Shown: positions 23,212 to 31,960 of the stretch, piece after piece
How the letters are laid out: every line of letters begins with the position of its first letter
How positions within the stretch are numbered: the stretch's first letter is position 1
NCBI GenBank assembly: GCA_905221605.1
Contig: CAJNDS010000558.1
Coordinates: forward strand, 594,501 to 658,500
DNA from: Symbiodinium natans
Lineage: Eukaryota; Sar; Dinophyceae; Suessiales; Symbiodiniaceae
DNA length: 64,000 nucleotides
Direction: 5' to 3'
The notes under the pieces: generated by a model
What the model saw: only the letters and a program-made list of their open reading frames with translations
Database searches by the model: none
Told to the model about the DNA's origin: nothing
Made by a program: the position numbers and the translations under genes

Positions 23212-23315
23212 CCTTGAAACACAACAACTCTGCTCTCTGGTCTCCGGCCTGTGAATCGCGCGTATTTGGAGGCCCGGGGTCCGTACAGCCTACTCAAAAT
23301 ATGAGTTTATCCTAA
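23212..23315 (+). CDS. Possible terminal exon on plus strand
   Basis: The plus strand reads NNSALWSPACESRVFGGPGS then VQPTQNMSLS and stops at the TAA of the first CCCTAAA. No clear acceptor was found upstream. Confidence 0.4.
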
Positions 23316-24657
23316 ACCCTAAACCCTAAACCCTAAACCCTAAACCCTAAACCCTAAACCCTAAACCCTAAACCCTAAACCCTAAAACCCTAAACCCTAA
23401 CACCCTAGAGCCAAAAATGCGTCTTGGATTTAGGCTTGTTCGGGTTTAATGACTAGGGGGCCCCCAGCTCTGGGCTTGGGCCGGAGGCACCTGGAGATTT
23501 TTTGGGCTTAGGGCTTGCTCAGTTTAGGGTTTAGGGTTTAGGGTTTAGGGTTTAGGGTGGAGGAGGGATTCTTAAGACTTCTGGGCTTAGGGCTTAGGGA
23601 GGTTCGGGGAGGAAGCTTGAGGACCAAGCCATATGCGGCTAGCCGAGGACTGTCCGCCACCCAAACCACTGAATTCCTAAACCCTAAACCCTACACCCTA
23701 AACCCTAAACCCTAAACCCTAAACCCTAAGCCCAAACCACGAGTCCTCAAGCTAAGTCCTAAAACCCAGAACCTGAAACCCTGATAAATCCGACTCTCTG
23801 AATCCTAGAACCCCCTCACTGCCCAGGAACCTAAGTCCTAGAACTGGCAACACACAAAACGTCAAGTCTCAAACCCTAGATCCCCACGACACAGTGAAAC
23901 CCCTAATTCCGAATGAAGAAGCCCAAAGCATTTCCAGAATCATGCCTGGCAATCCCTGTGCAGACTCGTCATATAGACATCTAGACTACTTAGCAGCGCC
24001 CTTGGTCTAGTGAGTCTACTTGGCATCCCCCAGAAACCCTATCATAACCCTTGCAATAACCCTCATAACTCAACTTACTAACCAAACTAAACAGGCCCTA
24101 AACCCCAAACCCCAAACCCCAAACCTAAACCCTAAACCCTAAGCCCTAAACCCTAAACCCTGGCTTGGGGACCCGTTTTTACCGATGCTCTAAGGAGCAT
24201 AAGGGCCATACTCGGAATATACATCCTGAGGGCCCCCGAGTATGACTCCCTTGACCATCTTGGGGTAGTTACATGGTCCCTCCGTATGGGCCCTGGAGAG
24301 GGGACCCCTTATATACGGATTTAGGGTTTAGGGTTTAGGGTTTAGGGCTTTATGCAAAAGAAGGGCCAATACATCAGAACCCTGTAAAGGAGGTAAGGGA
24401 CCATAATCAGGGCCCATGAAACTACCCTCAGAGAGATGCACGAGAACAGACAACCCCAAGTACCCTGAACCCTCTAAGGTTTAGGGTTTAGGGTTTAGGG
24501 TTTAGGGTTTAGGCTTTAGGGTTTAGGGTTTCGGGTGTCGGGCTTAGGGCTTTAGGCTTAAAGGTTTAGGGCTTTAGGGCTTTAGGAGCTCGGGTTTGTT
24601 TTAGGGACCCAAAGCCGTAAGCCCTAAACCCTAAACCCTAAACCCTCTACGTCTCAG

Positions 24658-24728
24658 ACCCTCCACCCGCTGCCGCGCGACTCTTGGTTCTCGAGCGTGC
24701 TGCGACAGGGCAGAGCCAGACGGCGTCG
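24658..24728 (+). CDS. Mini-exon, unknown protein
   Basis: Between GTCTCAG and GTGAAG the plus strand reads TLHPLPRDSWFSSVLRQGRA then RRRR. The sites are good at both ends. The minus strand is also open. Confidence 0.45.
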
Positions 24729-24750
24729 GTGAAGGGGTTTAGGGTTGTAG

Positions 24751-24822
24751 GGTTTTGGGTTATAGGGTTATAGCGTTATAGGGTTATAGGGTTGTAGGGT
24801 TATAGGGTTATAGGGTTCTAGG
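24751..24822. repeat. 8-bp array GGGTTATA
   Basis: About nine copies with small changes, set between TTTAGGG arrays. Another locally amplified telomere-like variant. Confidence 0.9.
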
Positions 24823-25442
24823 GTTTAGTGTTTAGGGTTTAGGGTTTAGTTTTTTGTTTTTTTTTCGGGTTTAGGGTTTAGGGTTTAGGGCTGTAGGGTT
24901 TGGGGGGTGTAGGGTTTAGGGCTAAGGGTTTTGCGGTAAAGGGTGTTGGGTTTACAGGTTTTAGAGGTTTAGGGTTTTAGAGGCTTGTTGATTGGAGCTC
25001 AGGCTTCTCGGGGCGATTGCAGAGAACTCGTGCTTCGCAAGGGGGTTTAGGGTTTTGGGTTTAGGGTTTAGGGTTTAGGGTTTGGGGTTTAGCGTTTAGG
25101 GTTTAGGGTTTAGGGTTTAGGCACGCCTCTCGAAGGATTAGGCAGTTCTCTCGAAGGATTAGGCAGTTCTCTAAGTTCTGATCCTTTTTGGGCGGCTTTT
25201 GCATGTCCGGGTTCCTGTCAAGGCACTTTTGCGAGAGTAAAGTAAGCCAAGTCCTTGACAAGCTTCAGAGAAGCAGTTCAGGGATCATGGAAGGAAGGGG
25301 CAGGGGGGCTGAACCTTCCCTCCTTAAGTAAGTCCTCACGCCGGAACCCTCTCGTCCCAACCCCCACCCGGGTTTAGAGTCTTGGGAAGGTTCCCAAAAC
25401 CCTAAACCCTAAACCCTAAACCCTAAACCCTAAACCCTAAAC

Positions 25443-25569
25443 CTGACCCTCCCTGCTGGTCTTTCGTGTCCGCTGTCTGCAAAAGGACCTTTGGGACATC
25501 TCGCGCCACAATGGCTCATAACTGTCGCCGTTGGCGTCAGTGTACACTGGTTTGCCGAGAGAAGGCTTG
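25443..25569 (-). CDS. Mini-exon, unknown protein (strongest example)
   Basis: Seen: between TTTCAG and GTTTAGGG the minus strand has 127 bp reading KPSLGKPVYTDANGDSYEPL, then 22 further residues ending SREGQ. The acceptor matches the TTTCAG consensus; the donor GT is the first two bases of a telomeric unit read as GTTTAGGG. The other two minus frames are closed or less convincing. The flanks are CCCTAAA (25396-25441) and TTTAGGG (25583-25627), an inverted pair. No family was recognised, and start and stop codons are absent, so it is an internal exon. Confidence 0.75.
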
Positions 25570-25739
25570 CTGAAACATCAAAGTTTAGGGTTTAGGGTTT
25601 AGGGTTTAGGGTTTAGGGTTTAGGGTTGAGGGTTAAGGCTTCAGGGCTTAGGGTTTGCTATCAGTGTCATGGGAAGGATGAAAAAACACCTGCAAGGGCA
25701 GAAAGGACATAAGGCACAGGGTGAAATAAAAGGTTAGTC

Positions 25740-25994
25740 ATGCTCGAGGAAGCAGACAAAAGAAAAACGCAGAAAGGACTGTTGGATTCCGATCAAGCTT
25801 CACAGTTTCAATCATCAGGGATTAAGGTCAAGTTCACTCGTCCCTTTCATGAGATGTTTGCTGTGTTGATCTCGAGGTCCATGTTCGTTTCCCTGCAGTT
25901 GCAGTCCTCCCTGAAGCGTGAGTCCCAAGCCCCTAGCCGTAAGCCCGTTGGCAGCGCAAGGGCAACTGAAGAATATTTTGGGGCTGTTGCATAG
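25740..25994 (+). CDS. Orphan 84-codon ORF
   Basis: ATG to TAG in unique, telomere-free sequence. The product has a polar, charged N-terminus and a central FHEMFAVLISRSMFVSLQLQ hydrophobic patch. No splice signal or family supports it. A minus frame overlaps. Confidence 0.25.
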   Translation: MLEEADKRKTQKGLLDSDQASQFQSSGIKVKFTRPFHEMFAVLISRSMFVSLQLQSSLKRESQAPSRKPVGSARATEEYFGAVA

Positions 25995-26103
25995 GTGGGA
26001 GTCAGATCCTAAGCAAGGGCTCACAGGACTCAAGCTTGCTTGATGGTTCATGGGTACATATGGGAAAGGATTGAAACCCTAAACCCTGAACATCTCGGCT
26101 AAC

Positions 26104-26172
26104 CAGAGAGCGTGCACTGCATCTTGGACGCAGCCTCTCTTCGAAAATGGCCCCTTTGGCTGCCATGATGCA
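26104..26172 (-). CDS. Mini-exon, unknown protein (strong)
   Basis: The minus strand reads CIMAAKGAIFEERLRPRCSA then RSL: 23 codons between TTCAG and GTTAGC. The phase is 0 at both ends. A plus frame is open but less balanced. Confidence 0.6.
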
Positions 26173-26417
26173 CTGAAGGGTTGAGGGTTTAGGGTTAGGG
26201 CTTAGGGTTTAGGATTTACTCAGGGTTTTGGATTGATAAGGTTAGGGTTTCTAAGCTTACTCAAGTCAGACATTAGCTGCCGAAACGTCAGGAAACGATG
26301 TTACTTTACACAACCCTCCTCGTGCCAGCTCTCCTCCTGGCCCCAAACCCTAAACCCTAAACCCTAAACCCTAAACCCTAAACCCTAAACCCTAAACCCT
26401 AAACCCTAAACCCTAAA

Positions 26418-26540
26418 CCCTAAACCCTAAACCCTACTTAATCTCGGAGCCCTAAACTCGACATCCTAACAGGAAGACCTTGGAGCCCTCGGAGCCTAAC
26501 TCCTAAGGCTCTATAGAAAAGACAGAATCCAGAAGCCCCT
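26418..26540. repeat. Left copy of ~123-bp flanking duplication
   Basis: From CCCTAAACCCTAAACCCTAC to CAGAATCCAGAAGCCCCT. The same ~123 bp occurs at 38298-38420, the other side of the retrotransposon. This is far longer than the usual ~5-bp target duplication of a Copia element. Confidence 0.9.
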
Positions 26541-26548
26541 TGTGGGAA

Positions 26549-26727
26549 CTTTTTGAAGCACAGTCAAGCCGATTGTCCGAGAAAGGAGGCACCCGAGCTG
26601 AATCCACGCCAGAAGGGTAAAGGGGGTGGTAAGGGTCAGTCCGCAGGTGAGGAGACTTCGACAACTGGACAGTCTAGCAAGAAAGCGTCTTCTGTCGCAC
26701 CTGTGCCCAACCCGAAGCCAAAGGCAG
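26549..26727 (+). pseudogene. Inverted gag fragment (zinc knuckle tail)
   Basis: The plus strand encodes KHSQADCPRKEAPELNPRQK and the G/K-rich tail found in the main element. It is the reverse complement of 34999-35175. It starts inside the CCHC finger and ends at a junction sharing CAGCA with the next fragment. Confidence 0.9.
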
Positions 26728-26928
26728 CAAAGTACCAAGCTTATTGACCTTTAATTGCGCCTGACCCGTGGCAAGGTGTACACTTATGGGTCGGGCCTCA
26801 GACCATTCCTTTTCTGTGGCGCTGCGAAGAGCATGTGTGGCCCCTCCGTCTAGTAGACCCATGAGCGCTGCAGTTCCAAGAGCAGACACCCGTGGCGCAG
26901 AAGGTCCTTCAACAGTGACTGCTGCATT
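26728..26928 (-). pseudogene. Detached gag-protease fragment
   Basis: A direct copy of about 34799-34998. The minus strand carries LLDGGATHAL, the protease active-site loop, and stops soon after. It is joined directly to the outer edge of the 3' LTR on one side and to the inverted gag fragment on the other. Confidence 0.9.
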
Positions 26929-27232
26929 TGGATGATCAATCACGGCCCTTAGTTAAGGTCTAAGGGAACAACACCGCAGACGCACCCTTTTAGGCACCGC
27001 ACGAAGGAACAAAGGAAAACCTGGTAAGAACTGAACTACACCTGATCATAGCCCATGAGGCTTTGAGTAGCCTATGCTGAACAGCTCTACTCCTGATCAT
27101 AGTCAAAAGGTCGGGAAGATATGGAGGAATTCTGTTTAAAAGACCGAAACCACCAAACCAACCCTGGGTGCCTGACGCGTCTTGGGCCATGCAGGCCTTC
27201 GGGGATTGAGGTAAGTGCCTCAAGCATTCACA
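26929..27232 (-). repeat. 3' LTR
   Basis: Begins TGTGAATGCTTGAGG and ends GATTGATCATCCA on the minus strand (TG...CA ends). By eye it is identical to 37994-38297 over ~304 bp. It is preceded by the purine tract. It should carry the element's RNA end signal, but no AATAAA-type motif stands out. Confidence 0.9.
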
Positions 27233-27242
27233 CTCCCCCTTC
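27233..27242 (-). other. Polypurine tract
   Basis: GAAGGGGGAG on the minus strand lies immediately before the TG of the 3' LTR, where plus-strand DNA priming is expected. Confidence 0.8.
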
Positions 27243-27625
27243 GGCCCCGGCCGAATCTCTGCAAAGAAAATGGACAATGAGCTTGAGGGCGACTCAAGCC
27301 ATAAGGAAAAAGGAGACACTTGCCGTGCATGACGAGCCTGGGGGCGACCCAGGTACAAGCATCCCGGAGGATCTGACACGGTGCAGAGGGATGGGTAGCT
27401 ACCTACTGACCCTTAGTTACTAAGGTCCAACCCAAGTAACAGGTCCCAAAAAAGCAGGAAGGGAAAACCTGGCTACCAAACCCACACCCTACACAGCTTA
27501 ACCAAAAAACGGGTGTCTTATCAGGCCGTGCTTACTGGCGCATCAGGCACCATCTCTGCAGCTTGCAGCTTAACACGTTGCGTGATTGCTGTCACAGAAG
27601 TGATGCTCTACTGCCACAGGCGACC
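27243..27625 (-). other. 3' untranslated region of the retrotransposon
   Basis: About 380 bp between the stop of the pol frame and the purine tract. No long frame or domain was seen. Confidence 0.6.
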
Positions 27626-30600
27626 TCAATCGACCTCGTGAATCCCTTGCAACCATGCCCCAACCAGGCTGTGGTATATATCTTGCTGCGCCTCACTAAG
27701 CTGCTCCCAATCAACGGTGATGTTATTCTGGTATAGAAAGAAAGCAGCATGGGCCATTGCGTGATCATGATCGGACATGGGCATATCCTGTGATGAAGAC
27801 GCGGTAAGATCGGGCGCCACGTCGTCAACGTAAAAACCTAGGCATGTCGGAAACCTAGGTCTACTGCGTAGGTCCCGTGAAGATGCTCCCGGTTGGCCTG
27901 CTGCCAACATAGCCAGTCCATGCTCTTCTGACATTGACAAGCCATCCCTTACGACGTCAAGGTCAAGTTGCCACGTGTAACCCCCAATCTTCTGCCAAAA
28001 GTGATATGCACGCTCTACATTCTGGAATGCGTACTCGTCATTTCCACGAAAGAAATCGTGGATCTCGAGCTTCCAGTCATCCTCTTCACTGAAGAATAAT
28101 CCGTCTTCAGGTAAATTGTCAGCATCATTTGCACGAGAGTACCTGCTGCATGATGGGCCACAGAAGATATGCAGTCGCGACATTCGAGCAACAAGGTCTT
28201 CATGGGCGTATTTCACTGCCCACCTGAAAGACTGGGATGTTGCATACCACCCCCCCCATGCCGACGGACTAATACCGAGTGAAGACAAAATACGCAAGCC
28301 TTCGAACGACAGAACATCTCGAAGAGTTGCTGGGAAATCCTCACTGTTCACATGACTGGGGTCATACGTGTCGGGATCCAAACGCCCTCTCTCAGAGGAA
28401 GGTAAGTCTGCATATGGATCATGGGGATCAAAGTCAAATTCCGGTTCATGCCACCCAACATGGGCGCTTTCCTCTGTATCCAGAGAGTCCTCTGAACTTG
28501 CCAACGAGTCTTCGTCCTCAAGTGGCGGGGTGTTTACTGCAGACATCTCCTGATGGATCTGCGACTCAAGAAAGCCGACAACAGCCTGCGGGTTCAAGAA
28601 GCCGTGATGTTGACCAACAAGAGTGGACACTACCACGCCCGACGCATCATGCGTGGTATTTGAAGCGGCGGCGCCTGAAGCAGTGGCAGGTTCTGGGCCT
28701 AAACCGTAGGGCCTTAATGGGTTGGTGTGGCCCGGCTGGACCGTCTTAGGGACAGGTGGTAAAGCAGGTGGGCCTAAACCGAAAGTACCACTAGGGTTCG
28801 GGTGATCCGGCTGGACCATCTTAGGGACAGGCAAAGCAGGTGGGCCTAAACCGAAAGTACCACTAGGGTTCGGGTGATCCGGCTGGACCATCTTAGGGAC
28901 AGGCAAAGCAGGTGGGCCTAAACCGAAAGTACCACTAGGGTTCGGGTGATCCGGCTGGACCATCTTAGGGACAGGCAAAGCAGGTGGGCCTAAACCGAAA
29001 GTACCACTAGGGTTCGGGTGATCCGGCTGGACCATCTTAGGGACAGGCGGCCTGCCAACCTGACTGGTCAACGGATCGGGTCTGTTTGCAGGCGGTGCGT
29101 TGCAAGGACCAGAGCCAAACACAGGAACAGCACGCAAGGAGCGACTGGCCGCCTGAGACTTGGGCGGCGCTGCCTTACTAAGCACAGGAGGTGACTTGGC
29201 GATGGACGGGGCTTTGGACGGGCACAAGGACACCTCCTCATGCGTGGCTCCCCCGCTTGCGCTCTCCCTCTTGCTAACAGCTTGGTCTAGTTCCCTTAGC
29301 GCTTGTGCTGACATCTCCCTCAGCTCTTGCAATCGGGCTTGATGTCTTCGATCCTGTAAGTACAGACCTATTAACCCCCCTACCACAACCAACACGGTGA
29401 AGATAAACCACAAGAAGGAATCCATATCCCCAGCCAATCTGTACTCGGGTTGCGCCTGGGCTTGTCCAACAAGGCAACCAACAAGCAAGACTTTTAAGAG
29501 TGGCGTAGCTGCGCCAGTTCGGGACGACTGGCCACCACCCTCGTTGTCAAGATTCGACATCCCAGCGAATTTCAGCAGTTCAAGCATTCTCACACGCGTC
29601 AGCGGCTTAGTTAACGCATCAGCTAATTGAAACCGGCCTGGAACATGTGCAATTGCCAGCTCCTCTGCTTCAACAAGCTCTTGGTACACCTTTGACCTCA
29701 ACCTGAGGTGCTTGGTGCGCCAATTTCCGGACGGGTATATCAGAACTGCTGCGCATGCAACGCTGTCGGTGTACGCGTACCACGCAGGTGTAGACCCCAG
29801 CATTTCTGCCCACAGTGGAAGCAAAGCCTGAGTAAGAGTAAGGCCCTCGCACGCAGCGATCAGTTCTGATTCACAGGTGCTTAAGGTGGTGAACGGCTGG
29901 GTAAGGCTTAACCACCCCACAACACAACCGCCTACCGCGACTACTACCCCGCTCTGGCTTCTTCCGGACTCAACCCCAAAGCTAGCATCAGTGAAGGTCT
30001 CTACTACCTCCATGCCCCGTTTTCGAAGCAGATGTCCCTCCAGCTCGGGATCAGTCGGCCCTCCATAACGCAAGCAGTACGCACGGGTGTGCAACAGATA
30101 GCCTATCACCTGTTTAGCCGCCTTGATGGCCGCACTGGGCCTCTTGGACAACATACGGGCAATTTTTGACACACTGAAAGAAACGTCTGGTCTCGATCGG
30201 CATGAGATCCAAGTCAACTCGCCTGCCAAGCCTTGCGCCTCGCGGATCATATCAAGACTTGTTTCTTCTTCCTCGTCCTCATCCTTGAACATCGGAAGGA
30301 CAGCCGACCTCAGGGGACCATGCCTTGCTTCAAGCGCTCTGATGTAGGAAGACTGGTGGATCTCCAGCTCTTTTGTCTCAGGATTCTGGTCAATCTCAAG
30401 GCCGCAAAAGATAACCCTCCCCTTAGTAGACCTCTGCTCCTCTGAGCATGTCCACAGGGAACGGATAGCCCGAAGAAGTGCATCTGTCTCGGATTCCTCG
30501 GAAGTCAACAACAAGTCGTCGACGTAAACTCCCAGAGCTCCGATAGGTGGTTCATTTGTTACCACGACATCTTGCACCACACGCCTGATAAACCAGATTG

Positions 30601-31960
30601 AGCAGTCGCACTTTGACTGGACCAACCTGCGAGTTTCTCCATTGACAGACCATGTAAGGGCACACAGTTTGGTATCTCTGCTGATGGACCAATCACGCGG
30701 ACTCTGGTGGAGTCCATAAAGTGCTTTCTCGACCTTAAACAGTTGACCTGGCGCCACTAATCCCGCCTCCACCAAGACACGGGCCGGTTTAACCACTATG
30801 GTACGCAGTTGCCGCCCCCCTCCGATAGGGGCCGTCAAGAACGCGGTCTTGACGTCCACAGACGTCAAAACCCACTTCCTGCTGCTAGCCATCGCAAGTT
30901 GTAGACGAAGCGACAACGAGTCTAAAGACGATGTGAATACGTCAGTTCTGGACAGCGTCGGACTTTTCCGGGTCTTTTCACGGCTCAAAAAGTTCCCACA
31001 AGCAACAAGACGGATCTTCTTACGGCCAGTCCCTGCCTTTATTGTGGCAACGATCTTGCTAGGTACCCACAACACATTAACCCCACTCTCTTCCAGCTTT
31101 TTGACCTCGTCGTAGGTGATCGGGGAAATAGCATTGTGCGCCTCAAGCAACGAACCAAGTTCATCTTTCATGGACGGCTTCCAGCTTTCCAAATCGCGCA
31201 ACACCTCCTCAAGTGCAACTGCATGGGTATGAAGGACTTCCGGCGTAACTTCCGGTTGGTCATCTGAAGCACTCATAACAGCAACACGCGGCAGAAGACA
31301 CCCGGCTTGCTCGTCCTGCAGAAACACAAGTTGACCTTCCACCTCGTGCAGCAAGTTATACGACGCTTTCAAGGCCGCCACCGTACCCTCACCTTCACCC
31401 CTAGCAATTTCATGCTTTAGTGCTGTTTCTTCATCTCTAATGACCGCTAGCAAACGGGATCTTTCCCCATCAAGACTACAGATAGCCCCTTCAAGGCCAT
31501 TTCGGTTCTCGGGTTCAAGATCCTCGCCTTCACTATCGCAACACTCGGCAGGGTCTTCGGGCAAGCTGTGATACCACCGCCGCTCACTCACAACATCACC
31601 TTCAGGTGGAATCTCCAGGGAACAACATCTAGGAAGGTCCGAGTCAAGGTTGCCAACCGCCTGACATACGGCACTCGGTCTCAAGGCCGGATCCGCTTCA
31701 CCATGGTCCTCAAGTAACTGTCTCCCGCAAACACTTGCTTGCGCAATCACAAGATCATCGTCGGACGCAGATGGCAGAGAGCCCACGGACACGAATTTCA
31801 ATTTGCAGACTTGGCAATCCCTATCCTGGCACGAACAATCCAAGGCATTGTCTGCACGCGAATGTTCGGTTGAGGAGGCAAACACGCTTGAACCCCCCCC
31901 CCAGGCAACGACCTGGGAACACGAAGTGCACACACCCTGGGGTTTACAGTAGGCAAGCAA
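27626..31960 (-). CDS. Copia reverse transcriptase-RNase H with C-terminal membrane extension
   Basis: A 1,444-residue frame without an ATG at its start (the first codon is TTG). It is entered by a -1 shift from the upstream frame, which it overlaps by 163 bp. Reverse transcriptase spans about residues 298-500 with D369 in SVDVKTAFL, YGLHQSPRDW and the catalytic YVDD at 479-482. RNase H follows with D658, E697, D732 and D781 (TFTDASFG, CESELI, YTDSVA, LADALTKPL). After that, where Copia usually ends, come a hydrophobic helix (about 850-870, LWFIFTVLVVVGGLIGLYL), a short coiled coil, five 24-residue proline-rich repeats (971-1094) and an acidic C-terminal domain of ~300 residues I do not recognise. 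Enzymes: RNA-templated DNA synthesis and RNA removal in the virus-like particle. The role of the extension is unknown. Confidence 0.9.
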   Translation of the reverse strand: MLAYCKPQGVCTSCSQVVAWGGGSSVFASSTEHSRADNALDCSCQDRDCQVCKLKFVSVGSLPSASDDDLVIAQASVCGRQLLEDHGEADPALRPSAVCQAVGNLDSDLPRCCSLEIPPEGDVVSERRWYHSLPEDPAECCDSEGEDLEPENRNGLEGAICSLDGERSRLLAVIRDEETALKHEIARGEGEGTVAALKASYNLLHEVEGQLVFLQDEQAGCLLPRVAVMSASDDQPEVTPEVLHTHAVALEEVLRDLESWKPSMKDELGSLLEAHNAISPITYDEVKKLEESGVNVLWVPSKIVATIKAGTGRKKIRLVACGNFLSREKTRKSPTLSRTDVFTSSLDSLSLRLQLAMASSRKWVLTSVDVKTAFLTAPIGGGRQLRTIVVKPARVLVEAGLVAPGQLFKVEKALYGLHQSPRDWSISRDTKLCALTWSVNGETRRLVQSKCDCSIWFIRRVVQDVVVTNEPPIGALGVYVDDLLLTSEESETDALLRAIRSLWTCSEEQRSTKGRVIFCGLEIDQNPETKELEIHQSSYIRALEARHGPLRSAVLPMFKDEDEEEETSLDMIREAQGLAGELTWISCRSRPDVSFSVSKIARMLSKRPSAAIKAAKQVIGYLLHTRAYCLRYGGPTDPELEGHLLRKRGMEVVETFTDASFGVESGRSQSGVVVAVGGCVVGWLSLTQPFTTLSTCESELIAACEGLTLTQALLPLWAEMLGSTPAWYAYTDSVACAAVLIYPSGNWRTKHLRLRSKVYQELVEAEELAIAHVPGRFQLADALTKPLTRVRMLELLKFAGMSNLDNEGGGQSSRTGAATPLLKVLLVGCLVGQAQAQPEYRLAGDMDSFLWFIFTVLVVVGGLIGLYLQDRRHQARLQELREMSAQALRELDQAVSKRESASGGATHEEVSLCPSKAPSIAKSPPVLSKAAPPKSQAASRSLRAVPVFGSGPCNAPPANRPDPLTSQVGRPPVPKMVQPDHPNPSGTFGLGPPALPVPKMVQPDHPNPSGTFGLGPPALPVPKMVQPDHPNPSGTFGLGPPALPVPKMVQPDHPNPSGTFGLGPPALPPVPKTVQPGHTNPLRPYGLGPEPATASGAAASNTTHDASGVVVSTLVGQHHGFLNPQAVVGFLESQIHQEMSAVNTPPLEDEDSLASSEDSLDTEESAHVGWHEPEFDFDPHDPYADLPSSERGRLDPDTYDPSHVNSEDFPATLRDVLSFEGLRILSSLGISPSAWGGWYATSQSFRWAVKYAHEDLVARMSRLHIFCGPSCSRYSRANDADNLPEDGLFFSEEDDWKLEIHDFFRGNDEYAFQNVERAYHFWQKIGGYTWQLDLDVVRDGLSMSEEHGLAMLAAGQPGASSRDLRSRPRFPTCLGFYVDDVAPDLTASSSQDMPMSDHDHAMAHAAFFLYQNNITVDWEQLSEAQQDIYHSLVGAWLQGIHEVD
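28690..29050 (-). repeat. 72-bp coding tandem repeat
   Basis: Four near-identical copies and one diverged copy of a 72-bp unit, in frame, encoding PVPKMVQPDHPNPSG... (24 residues). Exact length keeps the frame. The diverged copy is at the downstream end. Confidence 0.95.

Noticed and set aside
26553-26943. A second independent gag gene left of the retrotransposon
   Set aside because: The sequence is identical to 34799-35175 of the main element, rearranged and truncated; treated as border fragments.
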